A stretch of DNA of 53,408 nucleotides from Tannerella sp. oral taxon 808 (GTDB taxonomy: Bacteria; Bacteroidota; Bacteroidia; Bacteroidales; Tannerellaceae). The notes beneath the pieces are model-generated. The model was not told the origin of the DNA and did not search any database. It saw only the letters and a program-made list of their open reading frames with translations. The stretch covers positions 1 to 53,408 of the forward strand of contig MIQB01000007.1 of NCBI GenBank assembly GCA_002890585.1, read 5' to 3'. Position numbers and translations under genes: made by a program. Positions 17,954 through 26,480 of this stretch are shown in pieces (position 1 is the first letter of the stretch; every line of letters begins with the position of its first letter).

Positions 17954-19258
17954 ATGATGCATAGAGTAGATATTTTAGATTTAGAATATAGTAGTAAAGG
18001 ACGTGATGTAGATATAGCAGAACCTATTTTGTCCTATTTAGAACTGAAGTATAATTTAAAGATTGTACGCAAATGCAGCGCTTTGGATTGGCAATATTAT
18101 TTGTTGAAATATCGCCCTAAAATTGTTTTTATTGCAAATGGCGTGGGGTCTATTTCTCAGTTTTATATTGTAAAAACAGCATATTTTCTAGGCGCTAAAG
18201 TTGTTACACATTGTTCTGAGGGAGATTATCAAGAAACGAAGAATGGTGCAATTGATTTTTTTTGGGGGTGGAATAAAGATCGGATTTTATATGAAGACTT
18301 GCATTTAGAATGGTCGCAACGAAATATAGACTTGGTAAAAAAATATATTGGGAATTTCTCCAATATAAAACTATCAGGAGCCGTCTTGTTTGATAAGTAC
18401 AAACTTCTTCGAGGACGATTCCTGAAGAAAGAGGATTTTCTAAAAAAATACAACAAAACTGTATATGATAAGGTAGTCGGAATTGCAGGATGGGGGTTCG
18501 ATCTGTTTACAGACGATAAAATTAAAAACAGCATATCCGGTAGATTTTCAGAAGAAGAGAGATCTAAGATATTATTGTCTAAAGATGCAGTAAAAGGAAT
18601 ACTAGAACAAATAATACAAGATAACCCCGACATTCTATTCATTTTAAAATATCATCCATTATCCGTCGATAAGCAAGCGTCGGAATTTTACGGTATATCG
18701 GAGCTTCCCAATGTTCTTATATTACAAACAGAAGAGACTATCTTTGATTTAATCAATGTCTGTGATGTTTGGGGAGCTTACGAAAGTACGACAGCAATGG
18801 AAGCATGGCTGATAGGCAATAAGCCTACGTTTTTAATACACCCTATTGATGATGACTTTGTTCGTTCTAAAATATCGGAAGGTAGCCCTAGAATTAAAAA
18901 TGCACAGGATTTACAAAACTTCTTAGACGAGTATTTCACAATAGGTGAGTCTGCTTCCTTTAAACAGTTAGAATCTAAACGACAGAAGATCATAGAACGT
19001 ATTATCCAATGGTCTGATGGACGAAATTATCAACGGGCAGCTGAGTATATTTACAAACTTTATAAAAGCGAAAAAAAAAGGCTCGTAAAAATCAATCGAT
19101 TTGTTTTATGTGTTTATTCTAGATTTATCTATAAGAAAATAACCCGCCAGATTAGAAGGTTATTAAGATTACCTTTATATGTGGACGGACGTTTTACGGA
19201 TAACGAGAGAGAAGAATGGCATCAGATATATTATAAGGCCGTAAAAAGACACGAATGA
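17954..19258 (+). CDS. Surface carbohydrate transferase-like protein, candidate legionaminic acid transferase
   Basis: This is a 434-residue protein with no signal peptide. The layout suggests a GT-B-like fold: an N-terminal half ending near KLSGAVLFDKYK, then a C-terminal half with FILKYHPLS and YESTTAMEAWLIGNKPTFLIHP, motifs seen in surface carbohydrate and glycerophosphotransferase-type proteins. The basic C-terminus (KKITRQIRRLLRLPLY) could bind the membrane. It is the only transferase-like gene directly after the legionaminic block, so transfer of Leg from CMP-Leg is a reasonable guess. I did not recognise a family that proves it. Confidence 0.55.
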   Translation: MMHRVDILDLEYSSKGRDVDIAEPILSYLELKYNLKIVRKCSALDWQYYLLKYRPKIVFIANGVGSISQFYIVKTAYFLGAKVVTHCSEGDYQETKNGAIDFFWGWNKDRILYEDLHLEWSQRNIDLVKKYIGNFSNIKLSGAVLFDKYKLLRGRFLKKEDFLKKYNKTVYDKVVGIAGWGFDLFTDDKIKNSISGRFSEEERSKILLSKDAVKGILEQIIQDNPDILFILKYHPLSVDKQASEFYGISELPNVLILQTEETIFDLINVCDVWGAYESTTAMEAWLIGNKPTFLIHPIDDDFVRSKISEGSPRIKNAQDLQNFLDEYFTIGESASFKQLESKRQKIIERIIQWSDGRNYQRAAEYIYKLYKSEKKRLVKINRFVLCVYSRFIYKKITRQIRRLLRLPLYVDGRFTDNEREEWHQIYYKAVKRHE

Positions 19259-19262
19259 CAGT

Positions 19263-19952
19263 ATGGACTTAAAAGGTATTTATGTTAAATTACTTGGTTT
19301 TTATGATAAAAAAACCCAGCAAAGGGAGGACGAGATGATCCTCAATTTTTTGCGCAAAATAGATGACAAAGAAAAACTTTATATTGAAATTGGAGCTGGA
19401 TTGGGACGCTTTATTCGTTTAGTGAAAGAACGATATCAATTTCAGTGTTGCGCGGTGGAAATTAATAAGGATTTGGCAAAGAAGGTAGAGCAGATGGGGA
19501 TTGAAACGTATAACATTAATTTTCTGAATAATAAGTTTCCCGAGAACCATTTTGATGTTGTACATTGCTCTCATGTGATAGAACACGTCGCATATCCCCA
19601 AATCATTCGGTTTCTAGACGAACTTATTCGTATTACGAAACCTGGCGGACATATTATTATCCGAAGTCCATTATTAACCGCGGATTTTTTTACTTGTATT
19701 GACCATATCAGGCCCTATCCGCCTAAGACTATTCTCGATTACTATTCGAATCCACAACAACAAATTCCAGGAGAATATTCTATCTCCCCTGTAAGAATAA
19801 GGCTGAGACGTGGGGCTTATCAAGTCAATCCTTACTCATATAGTATATTGTTTAGGATTATCAACCTGATTTTTAAGCTGTTATGGGGAGTCTCTGGATT
19901 TCCATTTTCAAAGCCAAATGGTTATATGGCTGTTTTTCTGAAAAATAAATAA
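19263..19952 (+). CDS. Class I SAM-dependent methyltransferase
   Basis: This protein has 229 residues. Motif I is IEIGAGLGRFI (about 40-50), CAVEINKDLAKK gives the acidic residue of motif II, DVVHCSHVIEHV is motif IV and KPGGHIIIRSP motif V. This matches the UbiE/Methyltransf_11 group. It starts 4 bp after the previous gene's stop. It is likely a sugar or lipid-linked glycan methyltransferase in the locus; the substrate is unknown. It is the last gene before the IS block. Confidence 0.8.
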   Translation: MDLKGIYVKLLGFYDKKTQQREDEMILNFLRKIDDKEKLYIEIGAGLGRFIRLVKERYQFQCCAVEINKDLAKKVEQMGIETYNINFLNNKFPENHFDVVHCSHVIEHVAYPQIIRFLDELIRITKPGGHIIIRSPLLTADFFTCIDHIRPYPPKTILDYYSNPQQQIPGEYSISPVRIRLRRGAYQVNPYSYSILFRIINLIFKLLWGVSGFPFSKPNGYMAVFLKNK

Positions 19953-19994
19953 GATCTAAAGATAGCACCTGTCTAACTGATAGGTAATAGATAA

Positions 19995-20022
19995 GGAGAA
20001 TCCTTGCTACGCAAGGATCTCC
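19995..20022. terminator. Hairpin after the first half of the glycan locus
   Basis: The sequence has ggagaatccttgc followed by a 3-base loop and gcaaggatctcc, a 12-bp stem with one imperfection. No T-run follows, so termination is not certain. Confidence 0.35.
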
Positions 20023-20119
20023 AAGCATCGCTGCCGCCAAAAAGCCGAGCCGATATACCATAATTGAATCAACACAATCGATCGTAAAATAAATCCCAAT
20101 CATGGCACAGCATAGAACT

Positions 20120-20437
20120 AAATGAAGACCGAATTATTGCGACTTTATGATCGAGATCCACTCTATAAGACAAATTTCTCTTCCAAATCGAGAATCATCG
20201 ACTAACGGCCGATCAACACGTGCCTCAATTGGAGGCATACTAAGACGTAAAATGCCGTGGGCATCCGGCTTACCCGGCGCTCATGTTCAAAATCCTGCTG
20301 CTTGTGCTTGGAATATGGTATGATGTGGGTGACGAGGCCTTGGAAGAACGCATCAATGATTCGATCTCCTTCCTTCTCGCGTTTTCGAGAATAATATGGA
20401 TAAAAAGGCTCCCGACCACAGCACAATTTTCCACCTC
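20120..20437 (+). pseudogene. IS5-family transposase fragment, cut by the next IS
   Basis: In shifting frames the sequence reads pieces such as LIKEYDRDP-type start, MFKILLLVLGIWYDVGDEALEERINDSISF and APDHSTI. These are the N-terminal helices of an IS5/IS1182-like transposase (the ALEERINDSISF and PDHST motifs). Several frameshifts interrupt it. It stops exactly where the next element's inverted repeat begins, so the next IS appears to have landed in it. Confidence 0.65.
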
Positions 20438-21676
20438 GAGACCTCTGCAAAACTATTCGATGCCCCTCCTTTCGTTTTTAGTAGCTTTATAGCATGAAAC
20501 AACAACCTTTTTCTCTGAGTTTTGCCGATTTACTTCTCGGCCAGCGAAAGATCAAGCATGCCTTCTTCTCACAGATAGACAAGATTATTGACTGGATTCC
20601 GTTCTGTGGAATCATCGAGGCAGCTTATACTAAAGGCCACAAATCCACAAGTCGTCTCGGTTACGCTATCCATGTGTTGTTCAAGACAGAACTTCTTCTC
20701 AACTTGGTATGGGTTAAGTGATGGCGAGGTTGAGGAACAAGTTAATGACCGTTTGTCCTTCAGCCGGTTTGCAGGTCTTGGTATGGAAGACTCTGCTCCA
20801 GACAGTACAACGGTCTGCCGGTTTCGCTCTATCCTAGTAGAGGCCGATCTCTATGATAGAGTACTGGATGAAATCAACAGGCAGTCCTCAGCGCAGGGGG
20901 GGGCGCTGTCAGCGCGCGGAGTCATCGTTGATGCAAGCATAACTGGCACACCCCGTCATCCTCGTGGACGCAAAGAGGATGAGGGTGTTACGGACAGGGA
21001 AGAGGAAGGTGCTATGGAAGCCTCAGAGGAAGCTATGTTCAAAGAAATCACTAAGCCTAATGTAGATGCAGAAGCTAGAGATGAGTGAAGAAGGTAGGAG
21101 AACTACATTTTGGCTATAAGCGCCATACGGTTACGGATGAGAAAGGACTCATTCTAGCCGAGGTAACCACCGTTGCCAATGAAAGTGACATCAAACATCT
21201 CGAAAACCCTTTGAAGAAGACAAAGCTACTTGGGGGGAGGCTTTGCAGACAAGGGATACGACTCAGCCGAGAACAGGAAGATACTCATCCAGATAAAGCT
21301 GAGGAGCCGCCTCATGCATAAAGGCACAAGGACACACAAGATTACCGAAAGGGAACAACGGGAGAACGTGGCTGTCAGCAGAACCAGATACAAAGTAGAA
21401 AGGACCTTTGGTTCCATACACCGATGGTTTCGATCGGGAGTTGCCAGATATGTGGGGCTTGCAAAGATCCATACGCAGCATATGATGGAAGCAATAGCTT
21501 ATAAGCTCTACCGGACTCCTAGGATAAGTGTGTCCAATTCTCTCAAATAAGGGGGGAAATATCCCCCCCTCAAAAAAAGAAAGTTGAAAAAATAGGAGAA
21601 ACTATCCAATGTAGACATATTTCTAAGTAAGAGAATGAGCTATCACACAGAGATGAACTCGTTTTGCAGAGGCTTT
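20438..21676 (+). mobile_element. IS5-family insertion sequence, frameshifted, with terminal inverted repeats
   Basis: The left end gagacctctgcaaaac (20438-20453) matches the right end gttttgcagaggcttt (21661-21676) as inverted repeats: 12 consecutive bases (cctctgcaaaac) plus partial matches outside. Length is about 1.24 kb. The transposase is broken into at least three frames: 20494-20721 (LGQRKIKHAFFSQIDKIIDW), 20709-21088 (DGEVEEQVNDRLSFSRFAGL and VIVDASI), and 21230-21550 (DKGYDS, RENVAVSRTRYKVERTFG). These match the IS1126/ISPg-like IS5 transposases: the DD-E residues lie in VDASI, ADKGYDS and KVERTFG. The element is probably inactive. Target-site duplication could not be resolved. Confidence 0.8.
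20494..21550 (+). pseudogene. IS5-family transposase, multiple frameshifts
   Basis: The N-terminal DNA-binding region is in one frame to about 20700. A +1 shift near 20690-20710 moves to the core carrying FSRFAGLGMEDSAPDSTTVCRFR. An in-frame TGA (21086-21088) follows EARDE. HFGYKRHTVTDEKG continues the core after it, and a further shift near 21235 leads to the C-terminal KVERTFGSIHRWFRSG. All catalytic parts are present but cannot be made as one protein. Confidence 0.8.
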
Positions 21677-21689
21677 GAAGTACATCAAG

Positions 21690-22375
21690 ACTTCTGCAAT
21701 TGTGGGCTTCGATGAAAGTGATTGCTACTGCAACAGCGACTTGATCGAGCTTGGATCGCCTAAACTGTACAATTTACCCTGTTGTCCCAAGCCTGCTACA
21801 TGGGATGCAAGGTGTTGGAAAACATGTTTGCTGCCTCCTTGAAATACATGACTGCCGTGACAGATCGACACAATGCCTACTTCGCCCATCACCAAGTTTG
21901 CTTGGTGAACCTCCTAAGAGAGCTCCAGTATCTCAATGAATTAGACAAGGATCAGTGGTTGAAACAAGCAGAGTCCCTTTTCGAGGGAGCTATACATACA
22001 CGCAAGGAGAGGTTGAAAGTGCCCATCAACAGTCGGCCGTGGGTAACGTGTTTGGACAACAAGCTCAAACAAAGTGTCGTCCATTTGAAGAAACCCTTCG
22101 GGTGATTAAAGGACGAACTCATAAAGTGTTGCGACTACATCTTCAACTTCTTGGAAGATTTTCTTATCCTTCCAGACAACAATGCCAGTGAATAGGGAAT
22201 TAGAAAACTCAGAATCAAGTTAAAGAATTCCGGAATCTTCAGGTCTGAAGGTGGTGCAGATATTTTTCTTAGGCTACATCTCCAATTATGGAAACAACTA
22301 AGAAGCTCCGTCTCTCACCACATAGCTATCCGTGTCCTCTTTGATGGTACGAACAGACTGGTGGTGGGCTATTGC
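21690..22375 (+). pseudogene. IS66-family transposase remnant
   Basis: Pieces readable in different frames include AIVGFDESDCYCNSDLIE, YFAHHQVCLVNLLRELQYL (HAHLLREL in the family), DKDQWLKQAESLFEGAI, PDNNASE*GIRKLRIKLKNSG and IRVLFDGTNRLVVG. These are the DDE core and C-terminal PDNNxxER region of IS66 TnpC. Frameshifts and a stop at the catalytic glutamate-arginine region show that it is dead. No TnpA/TnpB genes or ends were found. Confidence 0.7.
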
Positions 22376-22429
22376 TGAATAGTTACTAGACGATAGCCCA
22401 TGTTGAATGTATATAAAGATGAATTAAAT

Positions 22430-23701
22430 ATGAAAATAGCAATTATAGGATTAGGATATGTGGGATTACCGTTGGCGGTAGCGTTTGCAGAGCATTATCC
22501 AACTGTTGGCTTTGATATCAATCGTAAACGGATCGACGAATTGCAGAAAGGGCTTGATCACACCCAAGAAATGGATCGTGACAGGCTGCAGGGTGTCCTA
22601 TCCAATACAGAAGAAAAAGGCTTGACACTGACTGACGACAATGAGCAGTTAAGTGATTGTACGGTATTTATTGTGACCGTCCCAACGCCGATTACGAAAT
22701 TTAAGACCCCTGATTTAGCTCCGCTATTGGCTGCGTCGGCTACGGTAGGTCGGGCGTTAAAGTCTGGGGATATTGTTATTTACGAATCGACGGTTTACCC
22801 CGGATGTACGGAGGAGGACTGTGTGCCTGTCTTGGAAAAAGCCTCAGGGTTAAAGTATAATGTTGATTTCTTCTGTGGTTATTCTCCTGAACGAATCAAT
22901 CCCGGCGACCGAAAAAACACATTAGAAACGATCCAGAAGGTTGTTTCTGGTTCGACTGAGGAGGTCGCCGAGAAAGTGGAAATGCTTTATCGATCAATTG
23001 TCCCTGTAGGAACGTTTCGTGCGTCGTCGATTAAAGTTGCCGAAGCGTGTAAGGCGATCGAAAATGCACAACGTGATGTGAATATTTCGTTTGTTAACGA
23101 ATTGTCGTTGATTTTTGATCGTATGGGAATAGATACACAGGAGGTACTTGAAGCAGCTGCCACGAAATGGAATTTCCTGAAATTCACTCCTGGCTTGGTC
23201 GGCGGACATTGCATTGGTGTTGATCCTTATTACTTGATGCATAAGTCGCAGTGTTTAGGCTATAATCCTCAGGTGATCCTTTCCGGCCGCTCTGTCAACG
23301 ATGGGATGGGGCGTTTTGTGGCTTCAAAGACGGTTAAATTGATGATTCGTCACGGGATTCGGATTGTTGAAAGTCGTGTATTGGTGCTTGGATTTACATT
23401 TAAGGAGAATTGCCCGGACACACGGAATACGAAAGTTGTTGATGTAATCGATGAGTTGAAGGATTTCGGCATTCATGTGGATGTGTATGATCCTCATGCA
23501 TTGCGTGATGAAGTAAAAGCAGAATATGCCATTGATTTACTCTCTCAGCAGCCTGATCCCAAACAATATGACGGAATCATTTTAACGGTTGCTCACGACG
23601 AATTTCGTTCGATTGACTTCAGTTTTGTGCGTAACCAGCCTACTGTTTTATTTGACGTAAAAGGGATCCTCGATAAATCGCTTGTCCACGGGCGACTTTA
23701 A
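22430..23701 (+). CDS. UDP-N-acetylhexosamine 6-dehydrogenase (WecC/WbpA/TviB type), copy 2
   Basis: This is a 423-residue paralogue of the gene at 4662-5948. The NAD motif IGLGYVGLP is at 5-13. The active block GLVGGHCIGVDPYYLMHKS and the C-terminal motif KENCPD are both present, and long blocks are identical between the copies (for example NISFVNEL, KWNFLKFTPGLVGGHC). Start at 22430 chosen because it places the Rossmann motif at the usual distance; the ATG at 22400 would add ten unconserved residues. It restarts the locus after the IS block. One copy may use a different hexosamine, or this may be a simple duplication. Confidence 0.88.
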   Translation: MKIAIIGLGYVGLPLAVAFAEHYPTVGFDINRKRIDELQKGLDHTQEMDRDRLQGVLSNTEEKGLTLTDDNEQLSDCTVFIVTVPTPITKFKTPDLAPLLAASATVGRALKSGDIVIYESTVYPGCTEEDCVPVLEKASGLKYNVDFFCGYSPERINPGDRKNTLETIQKVVSGSTEEVAEKVEMLYRSIVPVGTFRASSIKVAEACKAIENAQRDVNISFVNELSLIFDRMGIDTQEVLEAAATKWNFLKFTPGLVGGHCIGVDPYYLMHKSQCLGYNPQVILSGRSVNDGMGRFVASKTVKLMIRHGIRIVESRVLVLGFTFKENCPDTRNTKVVDVIDELKDFGIHVDVYDPHALRDEVKAEYAIDLLSQQPDPKQYDGIILTVAHDEFRSIDFSFVRNQPTVLFDVKGILDKSLVHGRL

Positions 23702-23719
23702 TCGATTTATTTGTCCTTT

Positions 23720-24613
23720 ATGATGCGGTTAGCACCTATAGTACTCTTCACATATAATCGTCCGGTGCATACTCGCCAAACAATCGATGCATTGTTGAAA
23801 AACGAATATGCTTCGGAAAGCGATTTGATTATTTTTTCGGACGCTCCCAAAAACTGCGTTGCCGAAGATGGGGTGCGCCAAACAAGAGCATACTTAAGAG
23901 GGTTCACCGGTTTTCGTTCAATCAAGTTAATCGAGCGTGCAGAAAATATGGGACTGGCAGCAAACATCATTGACGGAGTAACTCAAGTCGTGAATGAGTA
24001 CGGCCGAATCATTGTTTTGGAAGATGATCTGTTGACATCGCCGTACTTCCTGAAATATATGAACGAGGCGCTTTCGATGTATGAACATGCCGATGAGGTT
24101 ATTAGTGTGCATGGGTATGTTTATCCAGTAAAGAAGTTATTGCCGGAGAATTTCTTCTTAATCCACACAGATTCACTTGGTTGGGGTACATGGAAGGATA
24201 AATGGGTGTATTTTAATCCCAATGGAGAAGAACTTTTGCGCCAGTTGACTCAAAAGAGACTTCTTCGTCAGTTTAATTTTGATGGATCATATGATTTTGC
24301 AAAAATGCTTAGGAGACAGATTAAGGGAGAAAATAACTCGTGGGCAATTCGTTGGTATGCTTCCGCATTTCTGAACAATAAACTCTCTCTCTATCCGGGA
24401 CGTTCTCTTATTTTTCATAATGGTAGTGATGGCAGTGGAACGAATTATGGAGGCGACAGTGCTTTAGACGTCGAATTGTCCGATCGTCCCATTTTGCTAA
24501 ATCCACTTGCTTTCCATGAAGATTCTAAGGCTAAGCAGGCCTTTATTCATTATTTTCGTTATACGGTACTGTGGCATAAAATACGATATCGAATAAAACA
24601 TTTGTTACAATGA
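23720..24613 (+). CDS. Glycosyltransferase, GT-A fold
   Basis: This protein has 297 residues and begins LAPIVLFTYNRPVHTRQTIDALLKN, a nucleotide-sugar binding strand typical of GT-A enzymes of the GNT-I-like or GT2-like type. IVLEDDLLTSPYFL (about 91-104) supplies a metal-binding EDD motif, and HTDSLGWGTWKDKW (about 146-159) is conserved in this group. I start at the ATG at 23720 rather than the TTG at 23711. Cytoplasmic face of the membrane; donor unknown. Confidence 0.8.
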   Translation: MMRLAPIVLFTYNRPVHTRQTIDALLKNEYASESDLIIFSDAPKNCVAEDGVRQTRAYLRGFTGFRSIKLIERAENMGLAANIIDGVTQVVNEYGRIIVLEDDLLTSPYFLKYMNEALSMYEHADEVISVHGYVYPVKKLLPENFFLIHTDSLGWGTWKDKWVYFNPNGEELLRQLTQKRLLRQFNFDGSYDFAKMLRRQIKGENNSWAIRWYASAFLNNKLSLYPGRSLIFHNGSDGSGTNYGGDSALDVELSDRPILLNPLAFHEDSKAKQAFIHYFRYTVLWHKIRYRIKHLLQ

Positions 24614-24644
24614 GAGTAGCACTATCAAATTGCTGACAATAATT

Positions 24645-24785
24645 ATGAGAAGATACAGAGGTGTATTTCCCGTGAATGTTTTTCTTCGAATTGCAACTGT
24701 CGATGGTGTTTACGATCTGCTTTCACTTGAATATAAAGACCAAGATCATCGAGTTACTATTGGGATAAGGGTGCTGGGAAGATGA
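24645..24785 (+). CDS. Possible 46-residue small ORF
   Basis: The ORF from ATG 24645 (MRRYRGVFPVNVFLRIATVD...) ends in TGA that overlaps the next gene's ATG as ATGA, the same coupling used elsewhere in the locus. I recognise no domain. It could be a real small protein or the tail of a decayed gene that filled the 168-bp gap after 24613. No Shine-Dalgarno was evident. Confidence 0.25.
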   Translation: MRRYRGVFPVNVFLRIATVDGVYDLLSLEYKDQDHRVTIGIRVLGR

Positions 24786-25789
24786 AACTAAAATCCTTTT
24801 TCCAGCATCTGCTAGATCGATATGATTATATCCGATACAAGGAGCGTATTGTAATTGGAAATGCGAATTATTACTGGTGCAACATTCCTGTACCTATTGG
24901 TTATCCCAAGCAGAGCCAGACACACCCATCAATATTATTCTTTCCAAAGAAATGGCATGGATACTCTTATTGGTTGGCCTCGACTCCCTACCCGGATGAA
25001 TTGGTTGAATATGAGAATCCATGTATTTATCGATCGAATGATCCGACAGTTTTTCATCCGATCAGTCAAAATCCCATATTAAAACATCCGGGTGGGGATG
25101 CATATAATTCCGATCCAGAACTTTTTCTTTTTGAAGATCGACTATATTGTATAGTGCGAGAAAATGAGAATAGTCATTATTTGCGAGAAATAAAGCTATT
25201 GAATTCTATCGATGGACAGAATTGGAGTAAGCCACTTAGGATTTATACAAGCAATGATGAGGATCGACAATTGCTATCACCTTCTTATTTGAGATATCGA
25301 AGCAAACATCTCATATATTTCCTAAACGGAGATGCTGGTATTGGACGAAATGGGAAATGCACTGGCATTGAAATAGCAGAGACTGATGATTTAAATAGAT
25401 CGTTTCGCTTCTCCTCTACGGGAGATTTCTTGAACCAAGAAGACGTGAGAATTGAGCCTTGGCACTTTGACCTGTTTGAATACAAGCACAAATTGTATAT
25501 GGTATTATGTGCTCGAGATCGGAATAGAAAAACCTTCAGGAATCCAATGTATACCTATTTAGCAGTTTCTGAAGATTACGTCAATTTCCACATCTATAAA
25601 AAACCGATCATCCGTTATTTAAAATCATACCGCCCTTCTGCGTATGTGGATAGTAGTGGCGTTTTCCATTTGTATTTCTCCATCATTGGGAGCTTCCTAA
25701 AGGATCATTCGGATCGCAACATTGCTTGGACAAGTATGCCGTTTGATTATTTGTTGAATATAATCTCAGAACGAATAACTCATGAATAA
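24782..25789 (+). CDS. Predicted five-bladed beta-propeller, GH43/GH130-like
   Basis: This protein has 335 residues. Repeating blocks of W/F-rich strands with DPELFLFEDRLYCIVREN (about 114-131) and EPWHFDLFEYKHKLYMVLCARDRN (about 223-246) are characteristic of the furanosidase/phosphorylase beta-propeller clan. The acidic residues in DPELF and EPWHFDLFE sit in the usual places. There is no signal peptide, so it would act in the cytoplasm, an odd place for a hydrolase in a biosynthesis locus. It overlaps the next gene by 8 bases. Confidence 0.6.
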   Translation: MKLKSFFQHLLDRYDYIRYKERIVIGNANYYWCNIPVPIGYPKQSQTHPSILFFPKKWHGYSYWLASTPYPDELVEYENPCIYRSNDPTVFHPISQNPILKHPGGDAYNSDPELFLFEDRLYCIVRENENSHYLREIKLLNSIDGQNWSKPLRIYTSNDEDRQLLSPSYLRYRSKHLIYFLNGDAGIGRNGKCTGIEIAETDDLNRSFRFSSTGDFLNQEDVRIEPWHFDLFEYKHKLYMVLCARDRNRKTFRNPMYTYLAVSEDYVNFHIYKKPIIRYLKSYRPSAYVDSSGVFHLYFSIIGSFLKDHSDRNIAWTSMPFDYLLNIISERITHE

Positions 25790-26480
25790 GTTATTTCGTG
25801 AAATCAAGTTTCGCAAAGATTCCTTATTGGGTAAGGAGTACAATTTTCCAATACAGCGAGAAATGAAGATACAATGGGTTGGAGATCACAATTGTGGTTT
25901 TTACATTGTCCCTGAGCTTTTACACGACAAGAGTGTCGTATATTCTTTCGGAGTCGGGGAGGACATTTCTTTTGATGAGGATCTAATAGAAAACTTTCAT
26001 TGTGAGGTATTTGCTTATGATCCAACACCAAGGTCAAAAGAATTTATCCAAAAGAAAAGTCTCTCTTCTTTTCATTTTTCGGATGTCGGCATTTCAGATT
26101 TTGATGGGACAATGGAGTTTTATTTTCCTGAGAATGATGAATACGTCAGTTGCTCGACATATAATCGTTGGGGATACGATGAACAAAAGCGGAGGCCGAT
26201 TCAAGTCCCTGTTAATAAGTTGTCTTCGCTGATGGCGAAGAACCATCATAAGCAAATCGATTTGCTGAAAATGGATATAGAGGGAAGTGAATATGCGGTG
26301 ATTGATGATTTGTTGAAAGAAAGCGTGCCAGTCACACAAATTTGTGTAGAGTTTCATCATCGCTTTAAGGGAATCGGAATACAAAAAACAAAGGTGGCTG
26401 TAGAGAACCTCAATAAAAATGGTTTTGATATAGTTGCAATCTCTGATTCAAAAGAAGAATATACGTTCGTTCGTCGATGA
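25782..26480 (+). CDS. FkbM-family methyltransferase
   Basis: This is a 232-residue SAM methyltransferase with VVYSFGVGEDISFD (motif I, about 50-63), FAYDPTPRSKEFI (motif II) and LLKMDIEGSEYAVIDDLL (about 159-176), the FkbM hallmark. Family members O-methylate sugars in surface glycans. It overlaps both neighbours by a few bases (ATGAATAA at the 5' end and ATGA at the 3' end), which argues for coupled translation. Confidence 0.85.
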   Translation: MNKLFREIKFRKDSLLGKEYNFPIQREMKIQWVGDHNCGFYIVPELLHDKSVVYSFGVGEDISFDEDLIENFHCEVFAYDPTPRSKEFIQKKSLSSFHFSDVGISDFDGTMEFYFPENDEYVSCSTYNRWGYDEQKRRPIQVPVNKLSSLMAKNHHKQIDLLKMDIEGSEYAVIDDLLKESVPVTQICVEFHHRFKGIGIQKTKVAVENLNKNGFDIVAISDSKEEYTFVRR

